A stretch of 64,000 nt of DNA from Tubulanus polymorphus. Lineage: Eukaryota; Nemertea; Palaeonemertea; Tubulaniformes; Tubulanidae. A program made the position numbers and the translations under genes. Positions 1 to 9,977 of this stretch are shown here, piece after piece. The notes under the pieces were generated by a model. The model saw nothing but the letters and a program-made list of their open reading frames with translations. It was not told the origin of the DNA and did no database searches. The stretch is from NCBI RefSeq assembly GCF_964204645.1, contig NC_134032.1:4614916-4678915 (forward strand), read 5' to 3'. Position 1 is the first letter of the stretch; each line of letters begins with the position of its first letter.

Positions 1-2040
1 CTTCTGTCTTTTTGTATTTGACCTTTTCCATGTCGATGATGTTGCTCTTTATGTTATCGATGATAGAGGTGCCTTTATTCTGCTTGGCGCAACAAATGAT
101 GGGCGTGCCATACTTTGATATGCCTATGACATTGAGGCGATTAAAGTAAGGGCCGCAAGAGATGTAGTAGGTCATGCCGCTCATGGGGTTTCGCGCCCGA
201 ATAAAGCAGCGGCGGTCAAATTCTTCTTTGGACATGCGATCGATCTGGTGCTGCTGATATGTGATGCCCTGACGAGTGTGCTGGCAGCTCGACGAAAAGG
301 GCACAGATCTCACTTCATTATATGTCATGCTATCAATCAGGGTCAGCGCCTCGATGGACGCCACTGTGAGATTCGTGTTGATGTCTGCTTCGAAATTGTT
401 ATAGATGTGCTCCACGAGCAGGCTCGGCAAATTGGTGATAATGCCCATGACTGGCTGCCCTGTGAAGCTGCCCGAAAAGACCATGTAGTTCAGGCCCACG
501 CTGAGGCGGATGGACTTGGTGGGCATGAGATTCATATAGTCCTGATCTACATACAAATTTAGGGAATTGGACATGGGCGAATTCTTTTGAAAAAAGAACT
601 TCATTTGGAGCTTCGTCACGCGCATGGAATCAATGGATACATCGTATGAGATCTTGTCGACTTTGGCGCCGCGGGGCACCATAGACTGTGCAGAAATCTC
701 AGGGAGCTCTTTCACATCGGCATTCCTGTTTGGCTTATTTTTGCGCATCGAGCTAAAGGAAAAGCTAGATATGATGCCCCTTTCCTTCAGGCTGCGCAGC
801 GTGGCATCCATTACGGGCTTTAGGCGCGATTCTTTCAGAGCGATTAAGATGGCGCTCTTGGCTGAGAAAGAAAAAGAGTCGCTGCTCAGGGTCGAGCGCA
901 CATCCGAGCAAAAACTAAAGATCGCCGAGTCATCTTTGTTAAATTTGGGGCAGTCTTGAAAAAATGAATACATGGTTTGTAGATATAGTCGCCGAAGAGG
1001 ATGTTACTATGGCAAAAGTCCTGCTCCCACACATAATTGACAGGATGGTACACAAACATTTTCTCTTTGACGATTTGAATGATGAGCAGGCCCGAGCCCT
1101 TATTTACAGACATGACTAGACTGATGCCCTCTGAAAACTTATTAATGCGGCTTTTCAGGAGCGGCAAGAGCGCCGTGGTGAGCTTGAGATCCTGGCGCTG
1201 ATCGATGATGACGATTTCGCCAGTGAGGATATTTTTTTGCCAAGAGATGGCTAGCACCACTGAGTCCATGTTGCACACGGCGTTAAACAGGCGATGGAAG
1301 GAGCAGTCTGTGTTGTACTTGACCTCATAGCTGTAGGAGAACTCCTCCCCCTGCGTCGTCGAAATCATGGTGTACTGATCATATTTAGTCATTATGCGCG
1401 AATTCGCAAAAATGCGATCGACCTCTGCGCCTTGGTTTGCCAAATAGACATCGTGCGATATATTTTTTTTGGCAAATCCAGCCGCAAATGTAAAATAAGA
1501 CAGCAGCTCCCGATAGTTGACGCGATTGTGCTCGCATTGGCAAATGGGCAGGTGCCTGCTTAAGAAGCTCTCTTCCAGAGGAAGCACAAAAAAGCATTCA
1601 TTGGCTCGCACGGTCAGGCAATACATGTTGGGAAGAACGCCCGGCGTGCCCACCTTGTCGAAGGCGCCCATAGCGCAGATCTGTAGATTGCGGCGTGCAG
1701 GGCGCTCATGCCTATGGCCGCCGACCTTGTGATAATCGCCAAACATCTCTGACATCTCGACGTCTTCAGGTATGTCTTCATGGGATTCTTCTTCCAGGTG
1801 CTGCTTAATATCCCCATATCGGAAGTCTATCGCCGTGGGCCCCAATGTCGAAAACCGAAAGATCTGATTTAAGAACTTTTTGCCGCAGTCCCAAAGCGCC
1901 ACCTGATTGACATCTAACTTGAATTCTTTGGCCATGAGGAAATGCAGAATATTGGCAGAAATGGTCTGATAGCCCCACTTTTCTAAGTACTTGATGCTGA
2001 CGCCGGTGCGTATGCATGGCGGATCGATGTCTTGGATCAT
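1..2040 (-). CDS. Large viral gene, broken by one frame change, 3' end outside window; possible early transcription factor large-subunit-like
   Basis: The gene enters from the right at an ATG at 2040 (an in-frame ATG at 2130 would overlap the polymerase gene) and reads leftward to the window edge. The first frame is open from 2130 to a stop at 886. From about 960 the coding signal moves to the -1 frame, which is then open to position 1. Product at least about 680 residues. The C-terminal part has a Cys/aromatic-rich stretch at about 110-240 (ISCGPYF followed by IICC). This recalls, from memory only, a conserved Cys block in poxvirus/NCLDV early transcription factor large subunits. The change of frame falls on a six-T run in the coding strand. 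I do not recognise the N-terminal 380 residues. The functional guess is weak; that the region codes for one long protein is much better supported. Confidence 0.5.
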
Positions 2041-2115
2041 TAAATACTCATTATATTCGGAGTTTTTATTTAATATTTCTACATGATAGCAGACTTTTGT
2101 GTACCCCTCATAAAT
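2041..2115. promoter_or_regulatory. Divergent AT-rich promoter region between the left gene and DNA polymerase
   Basis: The stretch between the internal ATGs of the two divergent genes (2040 on the - strand, 2116 on the + strand) is strongly AT-rich, with TTTTTATTTAATATTT at about 2063-2078, unlike the GC-richer coding DNA on both sides. This favours the inner starts over the outer ATGs (2130 and 2083), which would make the two genes overlap by 48 bases. Inference from composition and layout only. Confidence 0.4.
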
Positions 2116-5052
2116 ATGAATGATGCCCATGATGAGACCTTTTTTGATCTATCTGAGGCTGTTCAGAGGGCGGCAATAGCGATCGCAGCGCCGGTCGGGC
2201 TAGATTGCGGGGACAATTATGCAATTTACCCCTTTTCTTTTGACTCCATTGCCCAAAAATCAGCGCTCTCTACTATTACTAAAATAAATTGTTATGACAC
2301 CCTTGGCCAGCGCCGCCAGATCGCAGTGTCAATTCCCTCCATTGCCACTATGAGCCTGGCCATAGAGCCGCCCCAATCTCATAGCCGGGAATGTTACGAG
2401 GACCTGATCACCCTTCTGAAAATGACCTATAAAGACAGCATCATCGCCATCGAATATGAATATGGCGTCTGGTACACCTACGGCGTCGATGACATTTGGT
2501 TCATAAACTTGGCGATGCGCAACATCGAAGACATGCGCACTATCCACAAGTTCCTGAAAGGGATCTCAGCGCGCTTCGAAACACTCGAAGATGGCAGCGA
2601 GCACGACGAGGGGCGCCCCATGTCCCTGAGCATCGAGCGCTCCCGAGAGCAGCTCAAGACACACTATGCCAAAATCGCCCAATGGGGCCTGATCCTGTAT
2701 AAATGGTATTATGTCGAAGACCGAGACAGCGATGCGCTAGGCGTCAAAGACCTTAAGCCCGTCTATGACCGCCAATTGCCGATCCCTGACACAAAGATGT
2801 TTTATGACATCGAAGTGGTGAACCATAATTTGCTCTCTGGGCACCAAATGCCCAATATCGAGGACGAGCACTGCTACATCAACTGCATTAGTCAGGTCTT
2901 CTCTTCTCCCTTTTCGCAAATGGCGCCCTTTATCGTTGTGCTGGGCGACAAGCGCGTCATCCACTACGTGCACGGCCACATAAAGATCATTGTGAAGTCC
3001 GAAGAGGAAGTCATGGGCATATTCCTGCTCTTGATGAAGGTCTTTAAGCCGCGCATTATCTTTGACTACAATGGCTGCCATTTTGATCAGGAGTGGATAT
3101 TGCATCGCTTTGACAAGTATGATATGGAGCATGATCTGCTCGAGTGCGTGGGCGCGCCCTTTTCGGATACCATGAAGGTCAAGGGAGGCCTGCCTCTGGC
3201 GTCGATTTTTGGGAAAGAATCATATGACTCGTCGGCGCGGGTGCTTTACACGAGTATTCAGACGCCCCAAATGGTTCACATAGATCTGATGATGTACATC
3301 GTAAACAACAATTTGTTTTCCCGGGCAGAAGGGCACTCTTTAGAAAAGGTGGCGCAGTTTCATGGCCTTTCAGGCAAATACGATGTCTCGCACAAGGCCA
3401 TGGCCCTCGTCAGCTACATCTTTTATGAAACGCGCAAAAAAAAGGACAGCAAGGGCCGCGACATATTCGCCAGCATGCTGGAGTTCCTGGACACCTTAGT
3501 AAAAGAAAATCAGATCCACCAGCTACCCGAGGGCTCGCCCATCATGCGTGGCCTGCGCCAAGAAAGCAGAGACATCATTGAGCAGTATTATTATCAGGAA
3601 GTGTCAGTGTACGCCTCTTATTGCCTGCAAGACACAATGATCTGCTTACACCTCGAGGAGAAAGTCTCTGCGCTGGCCAAAATGTGCAGTCAGGCGACGA
3701 TGTGCCGCGTGAGCGAAAGCGTGATCCTCTACAGAGGCATGGCCACCAAAATCATCAGCTATTTAGAATCCTTTGCTTTTGCGCGCGGCGAGCACTTTGG
3801 CCACTCGGCGAAGAACCTGCGCCTCTCGCGGCAAATCAGCAATGTAAAGATCTTTGGGGGCGTGACTTACGAGATCTATCCGCAAGAGTACTGGGAAAAG
3901 TTCCTGACATTGCTGTACGACATGCGCGCTCATTATCCCTCTACGATCATCGATGCCAATTTATCGCCTGATACGATCCTTTTGTCGCGAATGGATGTGC
4001 CCGAGGGCGTCCCTGTCATGCGATTTGACATGTTTTCCAAGGACGCAGAGAACACTCTTATAGGCGAATTCTATGTGCGCCAAGACAAGCGCGGCTTCAT
4101 GTCGCTACTCGAAGAAGAGCTCCTCCTGCGCAGAAAGGTCATCAAAGCCGAATTGGCGCAACTTAAGCGCGATAGCCCAGACGATCATATTGGGCAAATG
4201 ACATTGCGCTGCGAGGAACTCAGTGTCAAGACCATTTTGGTGTCAGTGTATGGCCTGACCGCGCTCAGCCATGTAACTGATTCAGTGCTGTATATGCCCC
4301 TCATCGCCACGGCTACAACACAGCTGGCAGCTCAGATCTTAGAGCTCTCCACTTTACATATCTTTAACCAATTTGGGATCTTTCCGGTGATGGGCGTCAC
4401 TGACAGTATCACTTTTTTAATGAAGCAGGAGTGGCTCCCCCTATTCGGCCTGCACCCCGAGGACAAAAACGCGTTATACATCCTCAGTAAGAAGCTCATC
4501 CCTGCCCTCGAAACAGAGATCAATGTGATCATTCGCCAGCTGTATTGCAACCCGAAGTGCGTTACCGAAATTGCCTACGAGGCCATGGGGAGCTCTGTCC
4601 GGTGCCACCAAAAAAAGCGCTACTGCCTGCGCAAGCTAGACATCCGACAGGACTCTTTGTCTCTCGCCCACGAAAAGGGCTCTAATTACATTGTAGGCTT
4701 TACACAAATCCGCTCAGACTCCTCAGGCTTCAGTCAGCAGCTCTCTAGGGCCCTCGACGCGGATCTGCTCTCTTTGGAGCCCAGCACTTTAGAGAATTTG
4801 TCTGAGATTGTGGCCACGTACCTGCGCAAGGCGCTGAGTGATCCCGAAATGATGGCCAGCAAAAAGAAGATGCATTCGCGCCAGAATTGCATGGTCGTGG
4901 CCTACAACCAATTAAAAGTGGGCGCCCTGATTGGGATGTATGAAGTCATGCCTCTCTTGGGCCCGGCGATGCTGTTTCCCGTCGAGCGGCCTCTGCCGTG
5001 CATTAATATGATGGGCAATCTCGTCATATGGCGGAAATTCGCGCAGAACTAG
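2083..5052 (+). CDS. polB: Family B DNA polymerase (viral replicative type)
   Basis: Replicative DNA polymerase with 3'-5' exonuclease. Counting from the ATG at 2083 (2116 is an alternative): Exo I DIE at 242-244, Exo II YNGCHFD at 329-335, Exo III YxxxD ending at D517; polymerase motif A DMRAHYPS at 613-620, motif B K716 with SVYG at 721-724, motif C GVTDS at 771-775. The order and spacing are those of family B enzymes. Two motifs are unusual: motif B has Val where Asn is usual (K-x3-NS-x-YG), and motif C reads GVTDS instead of GDTDS, losing the first Asp but keeping the second, metal-binding one (D774). The ORF ends at 989 residues without a clear thumb; the ORF at 5028 in the -1 frame may be its detached C-terminus. 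The gene is divergent from the left-edge gene. Confidence 0.88.
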   Translation: MIADFCVPLINMNDAHDETFFDLSEAVQRAAIAIAAPVGLDCGDNYAIYPFSFDSIAQKSALSTITKINCYDTLGQRRQIAVSIPSIATMSLAIEPPQSHSRECYEDLITLLKMTYKDSIIAIEYEYGVWYTYGVDDIWFINLAMRNIEDMRTIHKFLKGISARFETLEDGSEHDEGRPMSLSIERSREQLKTHYAKIAQWGLILYKWYYVEDRDSDALGVKDLKPVYDRQLPIPDTKMFYDIEVVNHNLLSGHQMPNIEDEHCYINCISQVFSSPFSQMAPFIVVLGDKRVIHYVHGHIKIIVKSEEEVMGIFLLLMKVFKPRIIFDYNGCHFDQEWILHRFDKYDMEHDLLECVGAPFSDTMKVKGGLPLASIFGKESYDSSARVLYTSIQTPQMVHIDLMMYIVNNNLFSRAEGHSLEKVAQFHGLSGKYDVSHKAMALVSYIFYETRKKKDSKGRDIFASMLEFLDTLVKENQIHQLPEGSPIMRGLRQESRDIIEQYYYQEVSVYASYCLQDTMICLHLEEKVSALAKMCSQATMCRVSESVILYRGMATKIISYLESFAFARGEHFGHSAKNLRLSRQISNVKIFGGVTYEIYPQEYWEKFLTLLYDMRAHYPSTIIDANLSPDTILLSRMDVPEGVPVMRFDMFSKDAENTLIGEFYVRQDKRGFMSLLEEELLLRRKVIKAELAQLKRDSPDDHIGQMTLRCEELSVKTILVSVYGLTALSHVTDSVLYMPLIATATTQLAAQILELSTLHIFNQFGIFPVMGVTDSITFLMKQEWLPLFGLHPEDKNALYILSKKLIPALETEINVIIRQLYCNPKCVTEIAYEAMGSSVRCHQKKRYCLRKLDIRQDSLSLAHEKGSNYIVGFTQIRSDSSGFSQQLSRALDADLLSLEPSTLENLSEIVATYLRKALSDPEMMASKKKMHSRQNCMVVAYNQLKVGALIGMYEVMPLLGPAMLFPVERPLPCINMMGNLVIWRKFAQN

Positions 5053-5480
5053 GCATTCCCAACGATCCGGTAGTAGATAAGCAGAATTCCTCTAAGTCGC
5101 GGCTCCTGAGCTGGCAGTATATCGCCAAATTTACTAATCCGACGCCCTTAGCAGACTTCATATGCCTGAATGCCAACCACTTTTGCGGCGAAGTCGACTT
5201 AGAAGAGTGCTCTGCGCAGGCCAAAAAAATGTATGTCTCTGCCTTGAAACTTGAATTGGAGTGCTACCTGCGCAGCCCAACGATGCCTTATTTGGGCGCG
5301 CTCACGGGCATTGCCTCGATTCTGATCATGATTGTCTCGAATGCCTGCTCCCTTGGACAGCTGATTCCCATAAATGATGAGGTGCATAGCCGCCTGGCCG
5401 AATATTATCGCCAAATCAACTCAGAGTTTGTCCAAAGCATAAAAAAAATATGTAGTGACAAGACCTTGATCCTTCTTTAA
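5028..5480 (+). CDS. Small ORF overlapping the polymerase 3' end; possibly its frame-shifted C-terminal part
   Basis: 150 residues from an ATG at 5028, overlapping the end of the polymerase ORF by 25 bases in the -1 frame. No domain recognised with certainty. Around residues 55-85 there is an acidic then helical stretch (EVDLEECSAQ and following) of the kind seen near the end of family B polymerase thumbs. The upstream polymerase ORF is short for large DNA viruses. So this may be the real C-terminus separated by one frame change rather than an independent gene. Its stop (5478-5480) almost touches the stop of the convergent gene (5483-5485), and a T8 run follows. As an independent gene it would be a protein of unknown function. 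Confidence 0.5.
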   Translation: MAEIRAELGIPNDPVVDKQNSSKSRLLSWQYIAKFTNPTPLADFICLNANHFCGEVDLEECSAQAKKMYVSALKLELECYLRSPTMPYLGALTGIASILIMIVSNACSLGQLIPINDEVHSRLAEYYRQINSEFVQSIKKICSDKTLILL

Positions 5481-5482
5481 TA

Positions 5483-6799
5483 TTATTTTTTTTCGTTATT
5501 GTTGCGCGGAAGGACCTGGAGACGCCACACATTTAAGAGCGATTTGTATATTTGCGCGATTTTGGGCTTGTCGGTGCCTGCAGCGATTGCGCGATCGGAA
5601 TCGTATTTGTAGTCTTCTGCCATCTTTCGGACAGAGTGGCCATAGTTATAATAGGTCGTGCGGATGGGGACTGACACAGTCGTAGAAGAGAAGATAGAGG
5701 GGGCGATGACCTCAACCAGGTCTGCAAACTTGTGTTCAAAGAGCGCCAAAATGCGATGATAAATTTGCAAGAGGGGCGCGTCCTTCTTCGTGATCTGCAT
5801 ATTGTCTGGAATAAATTGGAATGTCAAAAATTCGAGAAGCAGGACTATGGGGCTGACGAGCTGCACTATCTTAGAGCCAATCACTACCTTCACATACACA
5901 AACTCGGCCGGCAAAGTGCGCACGGTGTAATACACATGATGTCCTGGATAGAGTACCCCGCACGGGAACAGATCGTTTAGGCACCTTTTGTATTCTTCTA
6001 GCGGATCGTTCATGGCAGTTGTGGCAAATCCTGAAAGGCCATCGAGCCCCTCGGTGCAGGAGACTTCTACCTCATTGTTGCCGATGTCGCGCGCCCTCGA
6101 TTGGGGCTTCTTGGCAAGAAATTCATAAATGGCCAGGGCCACTGCGCCGCTATAAGTAGCCAAATCAGGGCGTATAACAAAGACCGCTGCCTCACCAGAT
6201 GTCTCTAGGCCGCTCCCCTCGCGCGCCAATGCAGGCGGGGCCTTTAAAGCGGCCTGGAACTCCTTGAGCTTTTTCTTGAATTTCTCTGATTTGCAAAAGG
6301 GGATGCAGGGATCTGAATTAAAGTTCAGGCCGGGTTGCGACAGTATTTTGCACATTCCCATAAAATCAAAGAGAGGGCCTGAGAGGCGGCAGCGATCCGA
6401 GCCCGGAATAGGCAGGGATTCCTTTAGCACATGGACAAAGATCTCTGGGGGCATGTATGTGCAGTCTAATATAGTGCGCTGCTCCTTTTGCAATCGGCGC
6501 GTCGAGCTATGCATGGCTGACTTTTCGCACAGCGCGAGCTCTGGATAGTCGCCGATCAGCCGGAGCGCAATCGTATGAAGGACTAAAAAAGGGTTGACGG
6601 ACATAACATCAAAGTCTTGAATTTCAGACGGCGATTCGACCATGGGGTCTTGATTGCCATATATAATAATGTCAATCGAGCTCTCCTTTAGATAGTCTCT
6701 GACACTCAGGAGGTATTCGCCCATCGAGTGACCATGGCAATCGCTTAAAGACAGCGATGAATGAATTTCTGTTTGGTGGGTTTCTAGTAGCTCTGGCAT
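5483..6799 (-). CDS. Unknown viral protein, 438 aa; tentative nucleotidyltransferase / poly(A)-polymerase-like
   Basis: An intact ORF from the ATG at 6799, convergent with the polymerase block and 34 bases downstream of the primase-helicase stop. Residues about 38-62 read IIIYGN, an acidic gap, then IQDFDVMSVNP. This loosely resembles the G-x-x and D-x-D pair of nucleotidyltransferase-fold enzymes such as viral poly(A) polymerases, and the length is near that of the asfarvirus enzyme as I recall it. A second Gly and the third acidic residue cannot be placed, so the function is a guess. The middle (about 180-200) is Lys-rich; no membrane segment or zinc site is seen. An alternative is a virion or replication protein of unknown family. 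Confidence 0.5.
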   Translation of the reverse strand: MPELLETHQTEIHSSLSLSDCHGHSMGEYLLSVRDYLKESSIDIIIYGNQDPMVESPSEIQDFDVMSVNPFLVLHTIALRLIGDYPELALCEKSAMHSSTRRLQKEQRTILDCTYMPPEIFVHVLKESLPIPGSDRCRLSGPLFDFMGMCKILSQPGLNFNSDPCIPFCKSEKFKKKLKEFQAALKAPPALAREGSGLETSGEAAVFVIRPDLATYSGAVALAIYEFLAKKPQSRARDIGNNEVEVSCTEGLDGLSGFATTAMNDPLEEYKRCLNDLFPCGVLYPGHHVYYTVRTLPAEFVYVKVVIGSKIVQLVSPIVLLLEFLTFQFIPDNMQITKKDAPLLQIYHRILALFEHKFADLVEVIAPSIFSSTTVSVPIRTTYYNYGHSVRKMAEDYKYDSDRAIAAGTDKPKIAQIYKSLLNVWRLQVLPRNNNEKK

Positions 6800-6833
6800 T
6801 GTATCAGTCTAGCGCCTGCCCTTTTTCCTATGC

Positions 6834-9800
6834 TCAGCGCGAGCTCACAAGAGTGAGGACAATTCTCTGATTTAGTATTCTCAAATATTCTTTTGTTGAG
6901 TGCGATTGCTTAAAATGCGCGATTAAGGCCAGTGTCTGGATTTGGACCACGGGGACGTTGGTGCTGTCCCTGCCATTACACGCGATTTCTATGCCCATGC
7001 TCGACATCACTTCTGAGAATGCTTGCTTAAGATCGCGATCTGCATCGGCCCCAATGGAGTATGCGAATTCGGGACAGGGCATTGCCTGCAAATACTCAGG
7101 CGAGCGCAACAGGCGAATTCCCATTTTCCACAAAAAGACAGTGGCTGACTTTATCAAGCGCTCCTCATCAGGCTCTTGGAGATCGCGCAGGTGCTGAGCT
7201 TTGCGCCCCCGCCAATTTCCAAAGGCGAGTCCGTTAGCCAAAAAATCTAACTGAATGTGGCGCGAGTGGCGCGGGATCTTAGAGGCATCGAGGGGGCCGC
7301 TAAAGCCCAGGCCATGCAAAATCAGGTAGGTGGCCATGATGCGCGCATAAGTCTGAGATTCATAGATAATGTTTTTGAGGATCGAGTCCGTTACTTTGAG
7401 CGATATACAGATTTCGATATAGCCAATCATTTCCTCTGAGGGCACATTGTTTAAGATCATATTAATATTCCTATAGCGCTGAATGATCGTGGGCCGCGCA
7501 TATTTATACAAAAAATCATAGTCCAAGGCCTCGCGCCCAAAAATGCGACAAAAGGAGCGATAAATGCGCCGATGGTCATAAGTCTGTTCCCCATCCTGCA
7601 AAGTGCTTCGCTGCACCATGCTCACCAGCAGCGCATGCGAATAGTCTTTAGATGTAATGGCCTGATAAAGCTCATTGGCCTCATTGCGCGCATTAATGCC
7701 TTCGGCGTTGTCAGCCTCGGGCATGATCGTTAGGCCAGCGCCATAGGCAGTCAGGATCTTTACGAGCTCCTTTAAAAAGTGGCGAACGCTCCCTGCGCCG
7801 ACTTCGCCTACAGCCGAAAAAATGGATAGCAGGAAGCAATTGTACACATCCAAGGCCATGTCGCCGAGATAGCTGCGCGTGCGGCTGAGGTGATACATCG
7901 GAATGTTATCGTAAGACTCGCGAAATTCTTCATAGCTGCGCATCTGAAAGGGCTTGTTTCTATAACGCAAGGTCATGTGAAAGCTGCGGCATTGGCGCGA
8001 GCGCTTCATCATCTGCACCAGGCAGCGCGCCGACAGGTGATTCATTTCGACATGGGCGATGAGATACACGCGGCAGACAGGGATAGTAATGCTAATGCCT
8101 GTCGTGATGGTTGAGGTATAAATGATGACGCGATAGTGCGCCAAATGCGCATTGATGTCGGCGAAGTGCTCGCGGATGATGTGCTGGCTGGTGTCACTAG
8201 AATAGACTATGATGTTATCGGCGCCAATGTGCTCAAGGGCCCCCAGCAGCGAATGCAGGGAGCGCGCCATCTTCAACGACGAGCAAATGATGATGATGCG
8301 GTCCTGAATCTCCTCAGAGATGATCGAATGGAGCAAATCAATATCGCGCGTATAAATGTGATAAGTGATATGGCTTTCGTGCATTGCCGGATTATAATTG
8401 ATGCTCAGATCTGAAGAGACATATTCTTTGAGCGGCTGCAAGTGAATATCTTCTAAATAGGCATCCATGACACAAATGTGCCGCGCTGCGTTTAGGACGG
8501 TTAGAAACATTCGAGTGCTGTCGTACACAAGCGCAGGGGATATTGCGCCCATGTGCCCATAAATGCCATCGATCTCGTCCATGAAAATCGTGATGATGCG
8601 CTCTTGCGCGTAACTCCAATCGATTCGGTGAAAGCTGTCTATCTGCACGATGATCAGCGGCGCTGACAGGGGCCCCTTATGCAAATTGTAAATCAGCGGG
8701 GATAGATGCGCCAAAAGCGCCCCAAACTCATTGGTGAGGGTGCGCCTGTAAGTGACGACAATTATACATGAGTCAGGGACTGCGATTAGCCCTTCAATTA
8801 TGCGGCACATGTCATAGGTCTTCCCCGTTCCTGTGCAAGAGCGATGCGCCACAATGCGCGCCTGAGTGCTGTGGAAGCAGTGCAAAAAGGAGGCATGATG
8901 GGTCATGGCGTCTAAGGGGGGCGCGCCAGTCAGGGCCCTTTGCTGGCTGGTGTCCTCGATCATTTCTTTTAGGTCCTCGAGGTTGATGTCTACTTTGTCA
9001 CGCTCTTCGCTCATGTTGAGGTGGAGGGACCCCTGCGCATTGCGGTGGCACCCAAGGGTGGCGGTAAGGCTGCGGCCGCGATGGTGTATGGACAGGAACA
9101 TATTATCCTTCTCATGCACGCGATCGCAAATGCAGCACCAAGAGCTTTTGATGCGCTTGAGGCGAAACAGGTTGTTGTCCAGGCTCTCTATGCGAAAGGA
9201 GTGGATGTCCATGTTTCGAGACATGCATATAGAGCCCAAGAGCGCCTGCGCCCCTTCATAGTTGACAATGCGCATGGGCTGGATCTCCTGGCCGACGCTG
9301 CTGCCTACATCTAGCTCTTCGAGGGCCGAGGGCTCTGAAGATCGATCTTGGGATAGCGAAATGATCAGCGCCTCTAGGTTGGGGGCGATGCTGCCGGGGC
9401 AGAGCCGAAGGGTGCGGCCGTCTTTTATGGAGTTGAGGACCCGGAAGTGGGCGCATTTTTTGTAGAGATTGTCAAATTGCGTGGAAGACAGCTTGTTGTA
9501 AAACTCCACAAAGCGCCGCGCCTCTTTGTAATGGCGGAAAAAGAGCCCAGGGGCGTGGATGTGGTAGCTGATCTTGAAGACGCGCTCTGCGATGGGCCCT
9601 GAGCTTTCTAGGAACAGGAGCTGATCGAGCTCTCCGATTAATTCCGGTAGAGAGTGGCTTTCGCACATTGTTTGATACAGCTCAATGTATTTGCGCAGGT
9701 CGAGGGCGATGACGGTCCTCAGCTCTTGCGCGATCGAGGGGGCTTCGGGGCTGGCAGGGATCTTTTTATCAAAGTCAAAAAAAGCAACAAATGGCACCGT

Positions 9801-9977
9801 CATGTTTATTACCTCGTGTAAATGATTTTGTCGGGCCATTTGGGATCTTAAGGTTCGGCGGCGTATGACCGAGTATGCCAGCGTTTGGATATTCCTGACG
9901 ATGACTTCGTTTGCGCGCAAAGTAGGCCTTCGCTCATACAGACCCCCGCGGCCTTGTAGAGCCCGATACTGAGTCAT
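6834..9977 (-). CDS. Primase-helicase: archaeo-eukaryotic primase fused to an SF2 helicase of the herpes origin-binding type
   Basis: 1047 residues, intact. N-terminal primase domain: hydrophobic strand then DFD at 68-70 (catalytic DxD), SYHIH at 137-141 (the s-x-H motif), RLCPGS near 195. A zinc-binding module follows at about 281-316 (WCCICDRVH ... GCH), a pattern typical of viral AEP primases. The helicase half has a P-loop TGTGKT with K386, DEID at 467-470, ITTGISI near 615, and a Q-x-x-K-R-S-R-Q motif VI near 650. Such a fusion would prime DNA synthesis and unwind or open origins. Domain order and length match what I recall for asfarvirus F1055L-type proteins and related NCLDV proteins with the Herpes_ori_bp helicase. 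The start overlaps the stop of the upstream RPB9-like gene (ATGA), so the two are probably co-transcribed. Confidence 0.85.
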   Translation of the reverse strand: MTQYRALQGRGGLYERRPTLRANEVIVRNIQTLAYSVIRRRTLRSQMARQNHLHEVINMTVPFVAFFDFDKKIPASPEAPSIAQELRTVIALDLRKYIELYQTMCESHSLPELIGELDQLLFLESSGPIAERVFKISYHIHAPGLFFRHYKEARRFVEFYNKLSSTQFDNLYKKCAHFRVLNSIKDGRTLRLCPGSIAPNLEALIISLSQDRSSEPSALEELDVGSSVGQEIQPMRIVNYEGAQALLGSICMSRNMDIHSFRIESLDNNLFRLKRIKSSWCCICDRVHEKDNMFLSIHHRGRSLTATLGCHRNAQGSLHLNMSEERDKVDINLEDLKEMIEDTSQQRALTGAPPLDAMTHHASFLHCFHSTQARIVAHRSCTGTGKTYDMCRIIEGLIAVPDSCIIVVTYRRTLTNEFGALLAHLSPLIYNLHKGPLSAPLIIVQIDSFHRIDWSYAQERIITIFMDEIDGIYGHMGAISPALVYDSTRMFLTVLNAARHICVMDAYLEDIHLQPLKEYVSSDLSINYNPAMHESHITYHIYTRDIDLLHSIISEEIQDRIIIICSSLKMARSLHSLLGALEHIGADNIIVYSSDTSQHIIREHFADINAHLAHYRVIIYTSTITTGISITIPVCRVYLIAHVEMNHLSARCLVQMMKRSRQCRSFHMTLRYRNKPFQMRSYEEFRESYDNIPMYHLSRTRSYLGDMALDVYNCFLLSIFSAVGEVGAGSVRHFLKELVKILTAYGAGLTIMPEADNAEGINARNEANELYQAITSKDYSHALLVSMVQRSTLQDGEQTYDHRRIYRSFCRIFGREALDYDFLYKYARPTIIQRYRNINMILNNVPSEEMIGYIEICISLKVTDSILKNIIYESQTYARIMATYLILHGLGFSGPLDASKIPRHSRHIQLDFLANGLAFGNWRGRKAQHLRDLQEPDEERLIKSATVFLWKMGIRLLRSPEYLQAMPCPEFAYSIGADADRDLKQAFSEVMSSMGIEIACNGRDSTNVPVVQIQTLALIAHFKQSHSTKEYLRILNQRIVLTLVSSR

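Noticed and set aside
248-959. Two + strand ORFs at the left edge
   Set aside because: They are antisense to the continuous - strand frame of the large left gene, which has the stronger protein-like signal.
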